IMG/VR virus record: IMGVR_UViG_3300043449_000450
Span: 1 to 21,971 of that record
Length of the DNA stretch: 21,971 nt
Origin: a virus
Strand: one strand, 5' to 3'
The translations under genes were made by a program, and so were the position numbers. Position 1 is the first letter of the stretch. Each line of letters opens with the position of its first letter. Below, one piece after another: positions 1-6,458 of the stretch. The notes beneath the pieces are model-generated. The model did not search any database. It worked only from the letters and a program-made list of their open reading frames with translations, and was not told where the DNA came from.

Positions 1-26
1 ACCAACAACTAACTAGGAGATATATG

Positions 27-218
27 ATGGCATTGAAACTGTGGACACTTCGCAATGGTCCCGGCGGAGCCTTGGTTATGAAAGAGAATGGCGCTGAGCC
101 GTACTACTTTGAGGACAAAGTAGCGGCTAAGCGGATGAGGGATAACCTTAATGGGGTTGCGCCTTTGACCCCTGTGGTTGTGGCTCATGGCCCTGACCAT
201 AAGAAGGCTAAGCAGTGA
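27..218 (+). CDS. Small hypothetical phage protein (63 aa)
   Basis: This is a small, charged, soluble protein of unknown function. No signal peptide, membrane span or recognisable domain is visible. The N-terminal half looks like a short beta-rich fold (Leu-Trp-Thr-Leu, then a Gly-Gly turn) and the C-terminal tail is basic (HKKAKQ). Two in-frame ATGs lie at 24 and 27. The Shine-Dalgarno AGGAG at 15-19 is 4 nt from the first and 7 nt from the second, so I prefer 27 (protein MALKLW...). It is the first gene of a + strand series, and a 6-bp hairpin begins at its stop codon. It is probably real because of the strong ribosome site and its position in a dense cluster, but no function can be assigned. 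Confidence 0.7.
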   Translation: MALKLWTLRNGPGGALVMKENGAEPYYFEDKVAAKRMRDNLNGVAPLTPVVVAHGPDHKKAKQ

Positions 219-230
219 GGCTTTGCCTCA
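216..230 (+). other. Short hairpin at the stop codon of the first gene
   Basis: TGAGGC (216-221) and GCCTCA (225-230) form a perfect 6-bp stem with a TTT loop. The stop codon TGA is inside the left arm. No T-tract follows, so it is not a classical terminator. It is the first of four hairpins that each follow a gene in 1-3420. Confidence 0.4.
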
Positions 231-283
231 ACCATAGCGTCGTGCCTAACTTCTTAAATCAACGGAACAAGCAGGAGATATGA

Positions 284-1276
284 ATGCGTTCCTCTGATGT
301 CTACAATCTGATCCTTGATCTACACCCCGTCCTTCGCCCCATTATGATCGAAGGTATGCCGGGTGGCGGTAAGACTTCCATCGCCAAGCAAGCTGCTAAG
401 TCTCTGGATAAGCCGATCATTGTCCGGCACCTGCCGTCCATGCTGGTTGAGGACTTCGGTGTTCCCGATTTGGGAACTTCTGCAACCTCGTTCGGCTATA
501 AACTTCCTGATTGGTTCCCTGAGCAGGGTAAGCCGGGGACTGAGAGTGGCGGTATCCTGCTGTTTGACGACCGTTCTCAGGCTGGTCCTGAGTTGCAGAA
601 AGTTCTTGCCCATATCATCCTTGAACGTGACCTTCATGGTCATAAGCTGGCTGATGGTTGGCAGATCATCTCCACTGGTAATCGGCAGTCTGACCGGGCT
701 GGTGCTAACCGTACTCTGTCCCATCTGGCTGACCGTGAGACTACGGTGGAGTACGAGACCCATCTGGATGACTGGTCTGACTACGCATTGAAGCATAGCT
801 TCGACCCGATGGTCATCGCCTTTATCCGGTTCCGGTCTAACCTTCTGCATGACTTCGACGCTAACCGTCCTAAGAATGCTACGCCCCGTGGTTGGGAAGC
901 GGTTAGCACCATGCTGCCCTATCTCAAGTCTGCCACTGAGTACGCTGCCATTGCTGGTACTGTCGGTGAGGGTCCTGCTGCTGAGTTCACTGGGTTCTGT
1001 AAGATTTACCGTAGCTTGCCTAACCCTGATGCAGTCTTGCTTGATCCTAGCAATGCAGCAGTTCCGACTGATCCGGCTACGCTTTATGCGCTGACTGGTT
1101 CTCTTGCCAGCCGCGCTACTGCTACCAACTTCGACCGGATGGTGACTTACGTATCTCGTATGCCTCCTGAGTTCTCGGTGTTGGCTGTTAAGATGTCGGC
1201 TACTCGTGACCCGTCACTGGCTAACACTCCTGCCTTCAATCGTTGGGCAGTGAACCATAAGGAAGTCCTGTTCTGA
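284..1276 (+). CDS. MoxR-type AAA+ ATPase
   Basis: This 330-aa AAA+ ATPase is probably a chaperone-like remodeller that acts with the VWA protein two genes downstream. Walker A is GMPGGGKT at residues 24-31. The Walker B strand is ILLFDD at 91-96, and the sensor-1 region (ISTGNR) is around 129-134. A conserved-looking LADRE segment near 148-152 may carry an arginine finger. The compact AAA core followed by a helical lid of about 150 residues fits the MoxR family. The expected catalytic Glu after the Walker B Asp is an Asp here, which may slow hydrolysis. The start at 284 has AGGAG at 273-277 with a 6-nt spacer; an ATG at 280 reads into an early stop. MoxR proteins usually work in pairs with VWA proteins, which fits the context. 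The substrate is unknown. Confidence 0.88.
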   Translation: MRSSDVYNLILDLHPVLRPIMIEGMPGGGKTSIAKQAAKSLDKPIIVRHLPSMLVEDFGVPDLGTSATSFGYKLPDWFPEQGKPGTESGGILLFDDRSQAGPELQKVLAHIILERDLHGHKLADGWQIISTGNRQSDRAGANRTLSHLADRETTVEYETHLDDWSDYALKHSFDPMVIAFIRFRSNLLHDFDANRPKNATPRGWEAVSTMLPYLKSATEYAAIAGTVGEGPAAEFTGFCKIYRSLPNPDAVLLDPSNAAVPTDPATLYALTGSLASRATATNFDRMVTYVSRMPPEFSVLAVKMSATRDPSLANTPAFNRWAVNHKEVLF

Positions 1277-1285
1277 GGATAAACA

Positions 1286-1312
1286 GGGGGGTTAGTGCCG
1301 AACTAATCCCCC
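1286..1312 (+). terminator. Strong intergenic hairpin after the MoxR gene
   Basis: An 11-bp stem (one G-T pair) is formed by 1286-1296 (six G then TTAGT) and 1302-1312 (ACTAAT then five C), with a 5-nt loop. It lies 10 nt after the MoxR stop. The downstream bases ACTTCTAA are not a real T-tract, so an RNA-processing or 3'-end protection role is as likely as termination. Confidence 0.5.
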
Positions 1313-1336
1313 ACTTCTAAGAAGTTAATCAACGGA
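1313..1336 (+). promoter_or_regulatory. Small inverted repeat plus shared leader word before the DUF3150-like gene
   Basis: ACTTC-TAA-GAAGT (1313-1325) is a perfect 5-bp inverted repeat. It is followed by AATCAACGGA at 1327-1336, which contains the start of the ribosome site. The same ten bases occur at 257-266 before the MoxR gene, also preceded by a CTTCTTA-like stretch. This could be an operator or a conserved leader. The function is not shown by the sequence. Confidence 0.3.
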
Positions 1337-1344
1337 GAAACCCT

Positions 1345-2196
1345 ATGAACCTCAATGACAAAGCCCTTCTCGTTCAGCTTTCCATCCGTCAGTGGACTGC
1401 ACGTAAGGTGGATAAACAAGTTACCTCTGAGGTGAACACCTCTAAGAGAGCTAGCGACAAGGCTGGTCGCTATAACAAGTCGCTGCTGCCTGAGAACCAA
1501 TACCTTGCGGATGTTAACTATAAGACTGGTCAAATCCGTAACGAGTTCTACTACAATACCCTGCCTTGGGGTATGGACGGGATGCAAATCCTGCCGTCTG
1601 CTAACTACCTCAACTTCATGTCGGAGTTCCGCAAGAAGAAAGCCGACTGGGAGTTCCGTGTTAAGGAGTTTATCGACAACTACGATACGCTTGTGCTGAC
1701 TGCACAGGCTGACTTGGGTGATCTGTTTAACCCTGCTGACTACCCGTCTGCCTCTGATCTGCATAAGAAGTTTAGCATCGACATCAACGTGATGCCGGTC
1801 CCGACTAATGACTTCCGTGTTAACCTTGCCAATGAAGAACTTAGCCAGCTTGAGGCTGAGTGGGAGCAGCGTAAACTTGCCTCGCAGAATGAGGCTATGA
1901 AGGATGTGTGGAACCGCCTCTATGAGCAGGTCTCCCGTGTTGCTGAACGGCTTGGCGATCCTAAGCGGGACTTCAAGCAGACTATCTTCGACACTGCCCT
2001 TGAAACCTGTGCCATGCTGACCCGTCTTAACTTCATGGATGACCCGAACCTTGAGGCTATGCGGTCTAAGCTGGAGGGTGCGCTTGTCGGGTTGGATGTC
2101 ACTGATGTCAAGGCTGATGCGTCACTGCGTCAAGATGTAGCAGAGACAACCAACGACATCATGGCTAAGATGTCTGTCTTTATGACTGGCCTCTGA
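1345..2196 (+). CDS. DUF3150-like protein between MoxR and VWA genes
   Basis: This 283-aa, mostly helical and charged protein has no signal peptide or membrane span. It resembles the DUF3150 family of phages and plasmids, whose genes often sit beside MoxR ATPase and VWA genes; I assign it from general sequence character and this context. The middle (about residues 65-95) has an aromatic, Gly/Pro-containing patch (NEFYYNTLPWGMDGM), and the rest is rich in heptad-like helices (about 90-125 and 150-270). The start at 1345 has GGAG at 1334-1337 with a 7-nt spacer. Its position inside the ATPase-VWA pair suggests an adaptor or substrate-recognition role, which is inference. No catalytic motif is visible. 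Confidence 0.75.
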   Translation: MNLNDKALLVQLSIRQWTARKVDKQVTSEVNTSKRASDKAGRYNKSLLPENQYLADVNYKTGQIRNEFYYNTLPWGMDGMQILPSANYLNFMSEFRKKKADWEFRVKEFIDNYDTLVLTAQADLGDLFNPADYPSASDLHKKFSIDINVMPVPTNDFRVNLANEELSQLEAEWEQRKLASQNEAMKDVWNRLYEQVSRVAERLGDPKRDFKQTIFDTALETCAMLTRLNFMDDPNLEAMRSKLEGALVGLDVTDVKADASLRQDVAETTNDIMAKMSVFMTGL

Positions 2197-2201
2197 GAAA
2201 C

Positions 2202-2221
2202 AGGGGTGGTTCGCCACCCCT
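2202..2221 (+). terminator. Hairpin with UUCG tetraloop after the DUF3150-like gene
   Basis: AGGGGTGG (2202-2209) pairs perfectly with CCACCCCT (2214-2221) around a TTCG loop, giving an 8-bp stem capped by a very stable UUCG tetraloop. It starts 6 nt after the stop codon and ends 12 nt before the next ribosome site. There is no T-tract, so mRNA stabilisation or processing is at least as likely as termination. Confidence 0.5.
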
Positions 2222-2245
2222 AACCCTTACTGAAAGGAAGCTAAC

Positions 2246-3382
2246 ATGACTGATCTCAAGACTCGCCTTTCCAAGGCTAAGACTAACCTGATCCTCGACC
2301 ACCCTTTCTTCGGCGCTCTTGCTATGAACATGCCGTTTGAACTGGTCCCTGAGGATCATCACATCAACACTGCTGCCACTGACGGCAAGAAGGTATGGTT
2401 TAATGAGAAGTTTATCAGTGAGTTGAACGATCTCGAACTTACGTTCCTTGTGGCTCACGAAGTGTGCCATCCTATGTTTGACCACAACGGTCGTCGCGGT
2501 TCTCGTGACCATCTCCGTTGGAATATGGCTGCTGACTATGTGATTAACGAGCTTCTGGTTAACGAGAAGATCGGCCAGATGATCGAAGGCGGTTGCTATA
2601 ATCCCACCCTGTACAAAACTGGTCGTGGTATCTCTGAGGGTATCTACGATCTGCTGCCTGAAGATAACGGTGGCGGCGGCGGTAAGTTTGGTCAGGGCGG
2701 TGACGGTCAGGGCTCCGCTTATGATGATGTCATGGATAGTGGACAGACTGAGGCTGAGCGTACTCAACAGGCTGAGGAGTGGAAGGTTAAAGTCGCTCAG
2801 GCTGCACAGTCAGCTAAGATGATGGGTAAACTCTCTGCCAACATGGCCCGGATCGTGGATAACACGCTCCAGTCTAAGGTTGATTGGCGAGATGTCCTTA
2901 GGAACTTTGTGGTCAAGGCTAAGAACGAGAGCCGTACTTGGGCTCGTCCTAACCGCCGCTTCGTAACTCAGGGATTGTACCTGCCCAGTGTGGATGGTGA
3001 AGCGACTGGTGAACTTGTTATCGCTGTTGATTGCTCTGGCTCCGTTGGTGATGCTGACCTGAACCGCTTCGCTGCTGAGTGCAAGGCGATTAAGACCGAC
3101 CTTAACCCTGCCAAGATGCACATCGTCTACTTCGACCATGATGTCTGTCACTACGATGCGTTTGGTCCCGACGATGAGTTGTCCATCAATGCTCATGGCG
3201 GTGGCGGTACGGCGTTTTCACCCGTATTCAAATATCTCACCGCCAATAACATCGAACCGATTGCCACTGTGTTCCTGACTGACCTGTACTGCTCTGACTT
3301 CGGTAAAGAGCCGGGACACCCTGTCCTCTGGGTTACTTACGGTACTGACAAGGCACCGTGGGGTGAAGTGGTGAAGATGTAA
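2246..3382 (+). CDS. Putative metallopeptidase fused to von Willebrand factor A domain
   Basis: This 378-aa protein has two parts. The N-terminal part carries a zinc-peptidase-like motif HEVCH at residues 71-75, followed by another His at 80, inside a helix; this matches the putative metallopeptidase domain (DUF2201 N-terminal type). A Gly-rich linker (about 141-156) leads to a helical region and then a VWA-like domain from about 250. The VWA metal site is DCSGS at 262-266, with Thr322 in a GGGGT motif and Asp346 in LTDLY as likely further ligands. The domain order is the same as in VWA-metallopeptidase proteins that partner MoxR ATPases. The start at 2246 has AAAGGAAG 5 nt upstream. It probably binds metal and is remodelled by the ATPase upstream; peptidase activity is unproven. 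Confidence 0.88.
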   Translation: MTDLKTRLSKAKTNLILDHPFFGALAMNMPFELVPEDHHINTAATDGKKVWFNEKFISELNDLELTFLVAHEVCHPMFDHNGRRGSRDHLRWNMAADYVINELLVNEKIGQMIEGGCYNPTLYKTGRGISEGIYDLLPEDNGGGGGKFGQGGDGQGSAYDDVMDSGQTEAERTQQAEEWKVKVAQAAQSAKMMGKLSANMARIVDNTLQSKVDWRDVLRNFVVKAKNESRTWARPNRRFVTQGLYLPSVDGEATGELVIAVDCSGSVGDADLNRFAAECKAIKTDLNPAKMHIVYFDHDVCHYDAFGPDDELSINAHGGGGTAFSPVFKYLTANNIEPIATVFLTDLYCSDFGKEPGHPVLWVTYGTDKAPWGEVVKM

Positions 3383-3390
3383 ACAATAAC

Positions 3391-3411
3391 GGGGGCGGCA
3401 CTGCCGCCCCC
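3391..3411 (+). terminator. Perfect GC-rich hairpin after the VWA gene
   Basis: GGGGGCGGC (3391-3399) pairs with GCCGCCCCC (3403-3411) around a 3-nt ACT loop, a 9-bp GC-only stem. It starts 8 nt after the stop and ends 4 nt before the AGGAGG of the next gene. There is no T-tract after it. It may end or attenuate the MoxR-VWA transcript, or protect its 3' end. Confidence 0.55.
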
Positions 3412-3426
3412 TCTCAGGAGGATAAG

Positions 3427-3660
3427 ATGGTTCAAGTAAGCAAAGCGATAGCTTACCTACACAAGGTCAGGGAGTTTCTTCCTGCTAACTTATCAGTGGA
3501 TGTGCGACTGACTTACATGCACAACCAGATCGAACTGTTCAACACGCATAACTTCTTAGACTTAGGGACGTTCTACTATGTCGGTGTCCCTCCTGAGGAG
3601 TTCTATGAGAAGTTCCTACTGCCCATCATAACAAGGGAGAGGATACGTGGATACCTCTAG
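3427..3660 (+). CDS. Hypothetical protein (77 aa)
   Basis: This small soluble protein has no recognisable domain. It is predicted to be largely helical at both ends, with an aromatic stretch in the middle (LGTFYYVGVPP). A perfect AGGAGG at 3416-3421 lies 5 nt before the ATG, so expression is likely efficient. It overlaps the next gene by 14 nt, which suggests coupled translation. It uses more ATA, AGG, TTA and CTA codons than the MoxR-VWA genes before it, suggesting lower codon adaptation. The function is unknown. Confidence 0.65.
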   Translation: MVQVSKAIAYLHKVREFLPANLSVDVRLTYMHNQIELFNTHNFLDLGTFYYVGVPPEEFYEKFLLPIITRERIRGYL

Positions 3661-3925
3661 GCAGACATGGGAAGATTACGGTGTCGTCATACCAGATGGG
3701 TACTGGTGTACGGTGTACTTAAGAGACCGTACAGACGGCACGTGGTTTGAGGTCGCCTTGTATGAGGACTTCGAGCATAAACTTTACCGGGTTGGAACCT
3801 TTGTTGTCCCCGTTGAAAAGCTAGCCCTACTCAATCGTAGAATACAGATAGCCTGTACAAAGTACCGACTTCGCTTACCTGTTTACGCTTATAAATACAA
3901 ACCTAGAAAGAGGAGAACGCCATGA
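3647..3925 (+). CDS. Hypothetical protein (92 aa, GTG start)
   Basis: This uncharacterised protein has alternating hydrophobic and charged residues in its first 60 residues, suggesting a beta-rich fold (YWCTVYLRD, WFEVALYEDFEHKLYRVGTFVV). The C-terminal tail is very basic (YKYKPRKRRTP), which could bind nucleic acid. The start is GTG at 3647, supported by a purine-rich GGGAGAGG at 3635-3642. It lies within the last codons of the upstream gene. Its stop overlaps the next gene's ATG by 4 nt (ATGA). No known family is recognised. Confidence 0.65.
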   Translation: MDTSRQTWEDYGVVIPDGYWCTVYLRDRTDGTWFEVALYEDFEHKLYRVGTFVVPVEKLALLNRRIQIACTKYRLRLPVYAYKYKPRKRRTP

Positions 3926-4596
3926 CTGTTACCCTTACTGAAAGCCTGCGCGGTGATCTGCGTAGAGAGTTCGTTGGCCGGATGGCTGAGTTCTACAGTA
4001 AGAAGAACGGCACCCTGCCCGATGGGTTCGCTGATCGTGTCTATAACCTGATGATGGGTGAGTACCTGCCGTCTCTGTCGCTTGTGCCTGAGATGTTTCT
4101 GACGCACATCCAGTCGTTCAGGCTGGAGCATAAGATCAGGGTCGCAGAGGGTGACATCATCCGGCACGCTAGCTTTGATGTTATGTTCGATAAGCCGATG
4201 CCGTGGGTGTCCTCGAATGCTAATAAGAGCGGGAAGTATGGCGGTGATATCTTCGGCGGTAAACTCAAGCGCCGTGGGTACTACTCCAATGACTACACTG
4301 TGGGTGATCTCGCCTCGTGGGGTGCTGTTGGCGATGAGTTGGTCGCTTACATGACCCAGCGAGTTAATGATGACATCCTGATGGAGAAACTTAGGGACGA
4401 GTTCCAAAAGCTGTTGGATCAGAACCGTACCCTTCGTCAACTTCTTAAGGCGTTTCCTGCACTCAAGCCTTTCGTTGCTCCCTCATTGCTGGACCGTCTG
4501 AAGTCTGAGCCTAAGGCTCGTGTCGGTAACGCTAGGGATGTGGACCTTCAGTTCCTGACGACGATGGCTGTGCAGTGCCGACTGCTCACGACCTAA
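3922..4596 (+). CDS. Hypothetical phage protein (224 aa)
   Basis: This soluble protein of unknown function has a helical N-terminal half (about residues 1-95) and a Gly/Ser-rich loop around 118-135 (SSNANKSGKYGGDIFGG). A long helical region at about 155-200 looks like a coiled coil (MEKLRDEFQKLLDQNRTLRQLL). GAGGAGAA lies about 6-13 nt before the ATG, and the ATGA overlap with the upstream gene indicates coupling. Codon use is similar to the MoxR-VWA block (GGT, CGT, CTG). The coiled coil hints at oligomerisation, which is inference. Confidence 0.75.
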   Translation: MTVTLTESLRGDLRREFVGRMAEFYSKKNGTLPDGFADRVYNLMMGEYLPSLSLVPEMFLTHIQSFRLEHKIRVAEGDIIRHASFDVMFDKPMPWVSSNANKSGKYGGDIFGGKLKRRGYYSNDYTVGDLASWGAVGDELVAYMTQRVNDDILMEKLRDEFQKLLDQNRTLRQLLKAFPALKPFVAPSLLDRLKSEPKARVGNARDVDLQFLTTMAVQCRLLTT

Positions 4597-4634
4597 CGAC
4601 TACCGCCTAACAACTTATCTAAAGGAGAACTGCA

Positions 4635-5405
4635 ATGGCTTGGTGGAAACAGAATAAGCGTAACAACTACTCCGATCTGGTTGCGCTATGGAAAACCTGT
4701 CGGAATAAGGAGAAGGGCAAGCCCCTTAACCAAGGGCATCGGCTGCTGCTGGCCGGTGAGAAGTTTATCATCACATACAACAGCTACCCTATCGCCTACA
4801 TCACACCGGATAACATCATTGAACTTGTTGATGTCAAGCTCAGCGGGGCGCTCTATAAGACGCTGCCCATCCTCGTGATGCGGTATGGTCAGGACAAGTA
4901 CCGGGTCGATCATATCAGTAGGGTTAAGACCCGTGGTACACACGACTACTGGCTGGACTTTAACGAGTTCAAATCGGAAGCCCATCCTCAGTACTTCGAG
5001 GGCATCAAGTTTAACTTGTTAACCGGAGAGTGTGTCAACCGTCTGCCTGATCTGAAGTACCGTGCTATCCCTGAAGTGTCTCGCCAGTGGAAGCGGGACA
5101 TTGGAGCGTGGCAGAAGGGGTGGAAAGTTCGTCAGCGGATGGGTGTTGCCGCAGGGTATGAGCGAGACATCACCGCTCTTGAGCATAATGCCCTAGTCCA
5201 TACCATTCTTAACCAGCCGCATGAGGATCGCCTTAAGCAAGTCGTTAAGTGCATCAAAGAGCAGGACTTCTCGGTCACTGCTTACGTATATCTCCGGCAC
5301 TACGGTGCGATGTATAACACTAACTTGGATGTCGAAGCCGGACTGACTTACTTGTTCAGTCGGTATCGTGACGACCTTCGCAAAATCTATGGAGTATTCG
5401 GATGA
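4635..5405 (+). CDS. Hypothetical phage protein (256 aa)
   Basis: This is an uncharacterised, basic, aromatic-rich protein. The first 130 residues look like alternating beta strands (KFIITYNSYPIAYITPDNIIELVDV, cut here by turns), and the rest is mainly helical, with several Trp residues around 152-165. There is no signal peptide, membrane span or known catalytic motif. AAAGGAGA at 4621-4628 gives a 6-nt spacer to the ATG. The stop overlaps the start of the HslV-like gene by 4 nt (ATGA), so the two are probably co-translated. I cannot name a family. Confidence 0.75.
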   Translation: MAWWKQNKRNNYSDLVALWKTCRNKEKGKPLNQGHRLLLAGEKFIITYNSYPIAYITPDNIIELVDVKLSGALYKTLPILVMRYGQDKYRVDHISRVKTRGTHDYWLDFNEFKSEAHPQYFEGIKFNLLTGECVNRLPDLKYRAIPEVSRQWKRDIGAWQKGWKVRQRMGVAAGYERDITALEHNALVHTILNQPHEDRLKQVVKCIKEQDFSVTAYVYLRHYGAMYNTNLDVEAGLTYLFSRYRDDLRKIYGVFG

Positions 5406-5827
5406 GTGTAGCTGTGTGGGACGGTACTACCCTTGCATGTGATCGTGGGGCCAGCGATGGCCCCACCATCTGGGAAGTTAACAAGATGCTGTACTACGGG
5501 AACTACGTCATCATCGGTGTCGGTCCTGTCGCTGATGTCGGCAGACTTATTGACTGGTATTTGACCGGCGCTAACCCTGACCACTTCCCCTATTCAGCAT
5601 CGGCTATGCTGCTGGTCGTCAGGAAGAGTGAGCGGAAGCTATATCAGTATGACCACTCAGCTACACCACGTATCTTTGAGGATACCAAGGTGGCCTTCGG
5701 TTCTGGTAAGGACTTCGCCTTCGGCGGCTTAGCTGCCGGGGCTACGGCAGAACAGGCAGTTCAAATAGCCTGTCGGTTTTCAACATCTTGTGGGCACGGA
5801 GTAGATAAGTATGACCCAATGGAATGA
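5402..5827 (+). CDS. HslV/proteasome-beta-like Ntn-hydrolase
   Basis: This 141-aa protein looks like the short phage relatives of HslV and proteasome beta subunits, which are N-terminal nucleophile hydrolases. Asp14 (ACDRG) matches the conserved Asp17, Lys28 (VNKML) matches Lys33, and the GSG turn is at 100-102 followed by an AAGATAEQAVQIA helix. The residue exposed after Met removal would be Ser2 rather than Thr. Ser can act as nucleophile in some Ntn-hydrolases, but activity here is unproven. HslV is about 175 residues, so this is shorter. No HslU ATPase gene is seen; a link to the MoxR ATPase upstream would be speculation. It overlaps its neighbours by 4 and 17 nt. Confidence 0.75.
   Translation: MSVAVWDGTTLACDRGASDGPTIWEVNKMLYYGNYVIIGVGPVADVGRLIDWYLTGANPDHFPYSASAMLLVVRKSERKLYQYDHSATPRIFEDTKVAFGSGKDFAFGGLAAGATAEQAVQIACRFSTSCGHGVDKYDPME
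5445..5466 (+). promoter_or_regulatory. Hairpin with GNRA loop inside the start of the HslV-like gene
   Basis: GTGGGGCCA (5445-5453) and TGGCCCCAC (5458-5466) form a perfect 9-bp stem around a GCGA tetraloop, a stable GNRA type. It lies 43 nt inside the coding region, over codons for residues 15-22. It may act as a translation or transcription pause. The role is inferred. Confidence 0.4.
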
Positions 5828-6458
5828 GATGAGCAGGGATGAGCGGACGAAAGAAATTGTTCGCCTTATTGAGCATGAGGATTTGTCCTACGGGGATATC
5901 GCATTCATGTTCGGTGTCTCTCGCAATGTGATCGCCGGACTTGTTAGCCGGTTTAAGGATGCCGGTGGCGTACTTATCAACCGCCGCATGACCTCAAAGA
6001 ACCAGTTCTATAACGATCCTGTGAAACGTGAGCGGGCTCTGTCCGGCACGGTGTACTTGGCTGAGACGGATAGCGAACGGGCCAAGCGTAAGGCAGAGAT
6101 CAACGCCAAGCGCAGCGAACTAGCTAAGAAGTTAGCTGCCGAGCGGAAGACGTTGCAGACTGTGGCTACTATGCCTCCGGCTTCTAGACCTAAGGTCGCT
6201 CCCCCTCAGGGGCTTACCGCTATGGAGCTAACCAACGACACTTGTCGTTGGCCTCAAGGCGAGGGACCGTACACATTCTGCGGCAATCCGACGCATCGAC
6301 ATGTCAACGGTAGAGCGGTGTACTGCGAAGCCCATGCCGTTGTCGCTTATAAAGTCTACGAGGGTAAGGGAGGTCGTCGTGTCAGTAAAAATAATGGAAC
6401 TTTTCTATTCGGAAGCAAGGGAGAAGGGCGCACAAATCAAGACGGTTCATGGAGGTAA
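5811..6458 (+). CDS. GcrA-like cell-cycle regulator homologue
   Basis: This 215-aa protein resembles GcrA, an alphaproteobacterial transcription factor that binds sigma-70 RNA polymerase and methylated GANTC promoters. The N-terminal 50 residues hold a helix-turn-helix (SYGDIAFMFGVSRNVIAGLV, 26-45). A basic linker rich in Lys, Arg and Glu follows (about 88-115). The C-terminal block has the GcrA signature: LTNDTCRWP (140-148), FCGNP (156-160) and YCEAHA (171-176), giving Cys145, Cys157, Cys172 and His175 as a likely metal site. The family is usually about 170 residues; the extra C-terminal tail after 180 is Gly-rich and overlaps the next gene by 80 nt. It may redirect host transcription, which is inference. 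The start ATG has GGAG at 5798-5801. Confidence 0.85.
   Translation: MTQWNEMSRDERTKEIVRLIEHEDLSYGDIAFMFGVSRNVIAGLVSRFKDAGGVLINRRMTSKNQFYNDPVKRERALSGTVYLAETDSERAKRKAEINAKRSELAKKLAAERKTLQTVATMPPASRPKVAPPQGLTAMELTNDTCRWPQGEGPYTFCGNPTHRHVNGRAVYCEAHAVVAYKVYEGKGGRRVSKNNGTFLFGSKGEGRTNQDGSWR
6366..6373 (+). promoter_or_regulatory. Ribosome site that decides a GTG start
   Basis: AAGGGAGG lies 5 nt before GTG 6379, within the GcrA-like reading frame. It is the reason I place the start of the next small gene at 6379 rather than at the upstream ATG 6301 or the internal ATG 6394, which lack good sites. Confidence 0.55.

Noticed and set aside
320-850. 176-aa minus-strand reading frame within the MoxR gene
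   Set aside because: No ribosome site or family match; it lies wholly opposite a strong coding region and is a codon-bias shadow.
3708-3732. Inverted repeat GTACGGT / ACCGTAC
   Set aside because: 7 bp with an 11-nt loop inside a small coding gene; too weak to call.
6301-6378. Start of the HicA-like gene at ATG 6301
   Set aside because: No ribosome site there, and the added residues lie over the conserved Cys motif of the GcrA-like gene; GTG 6379 has AAGGGAGG.
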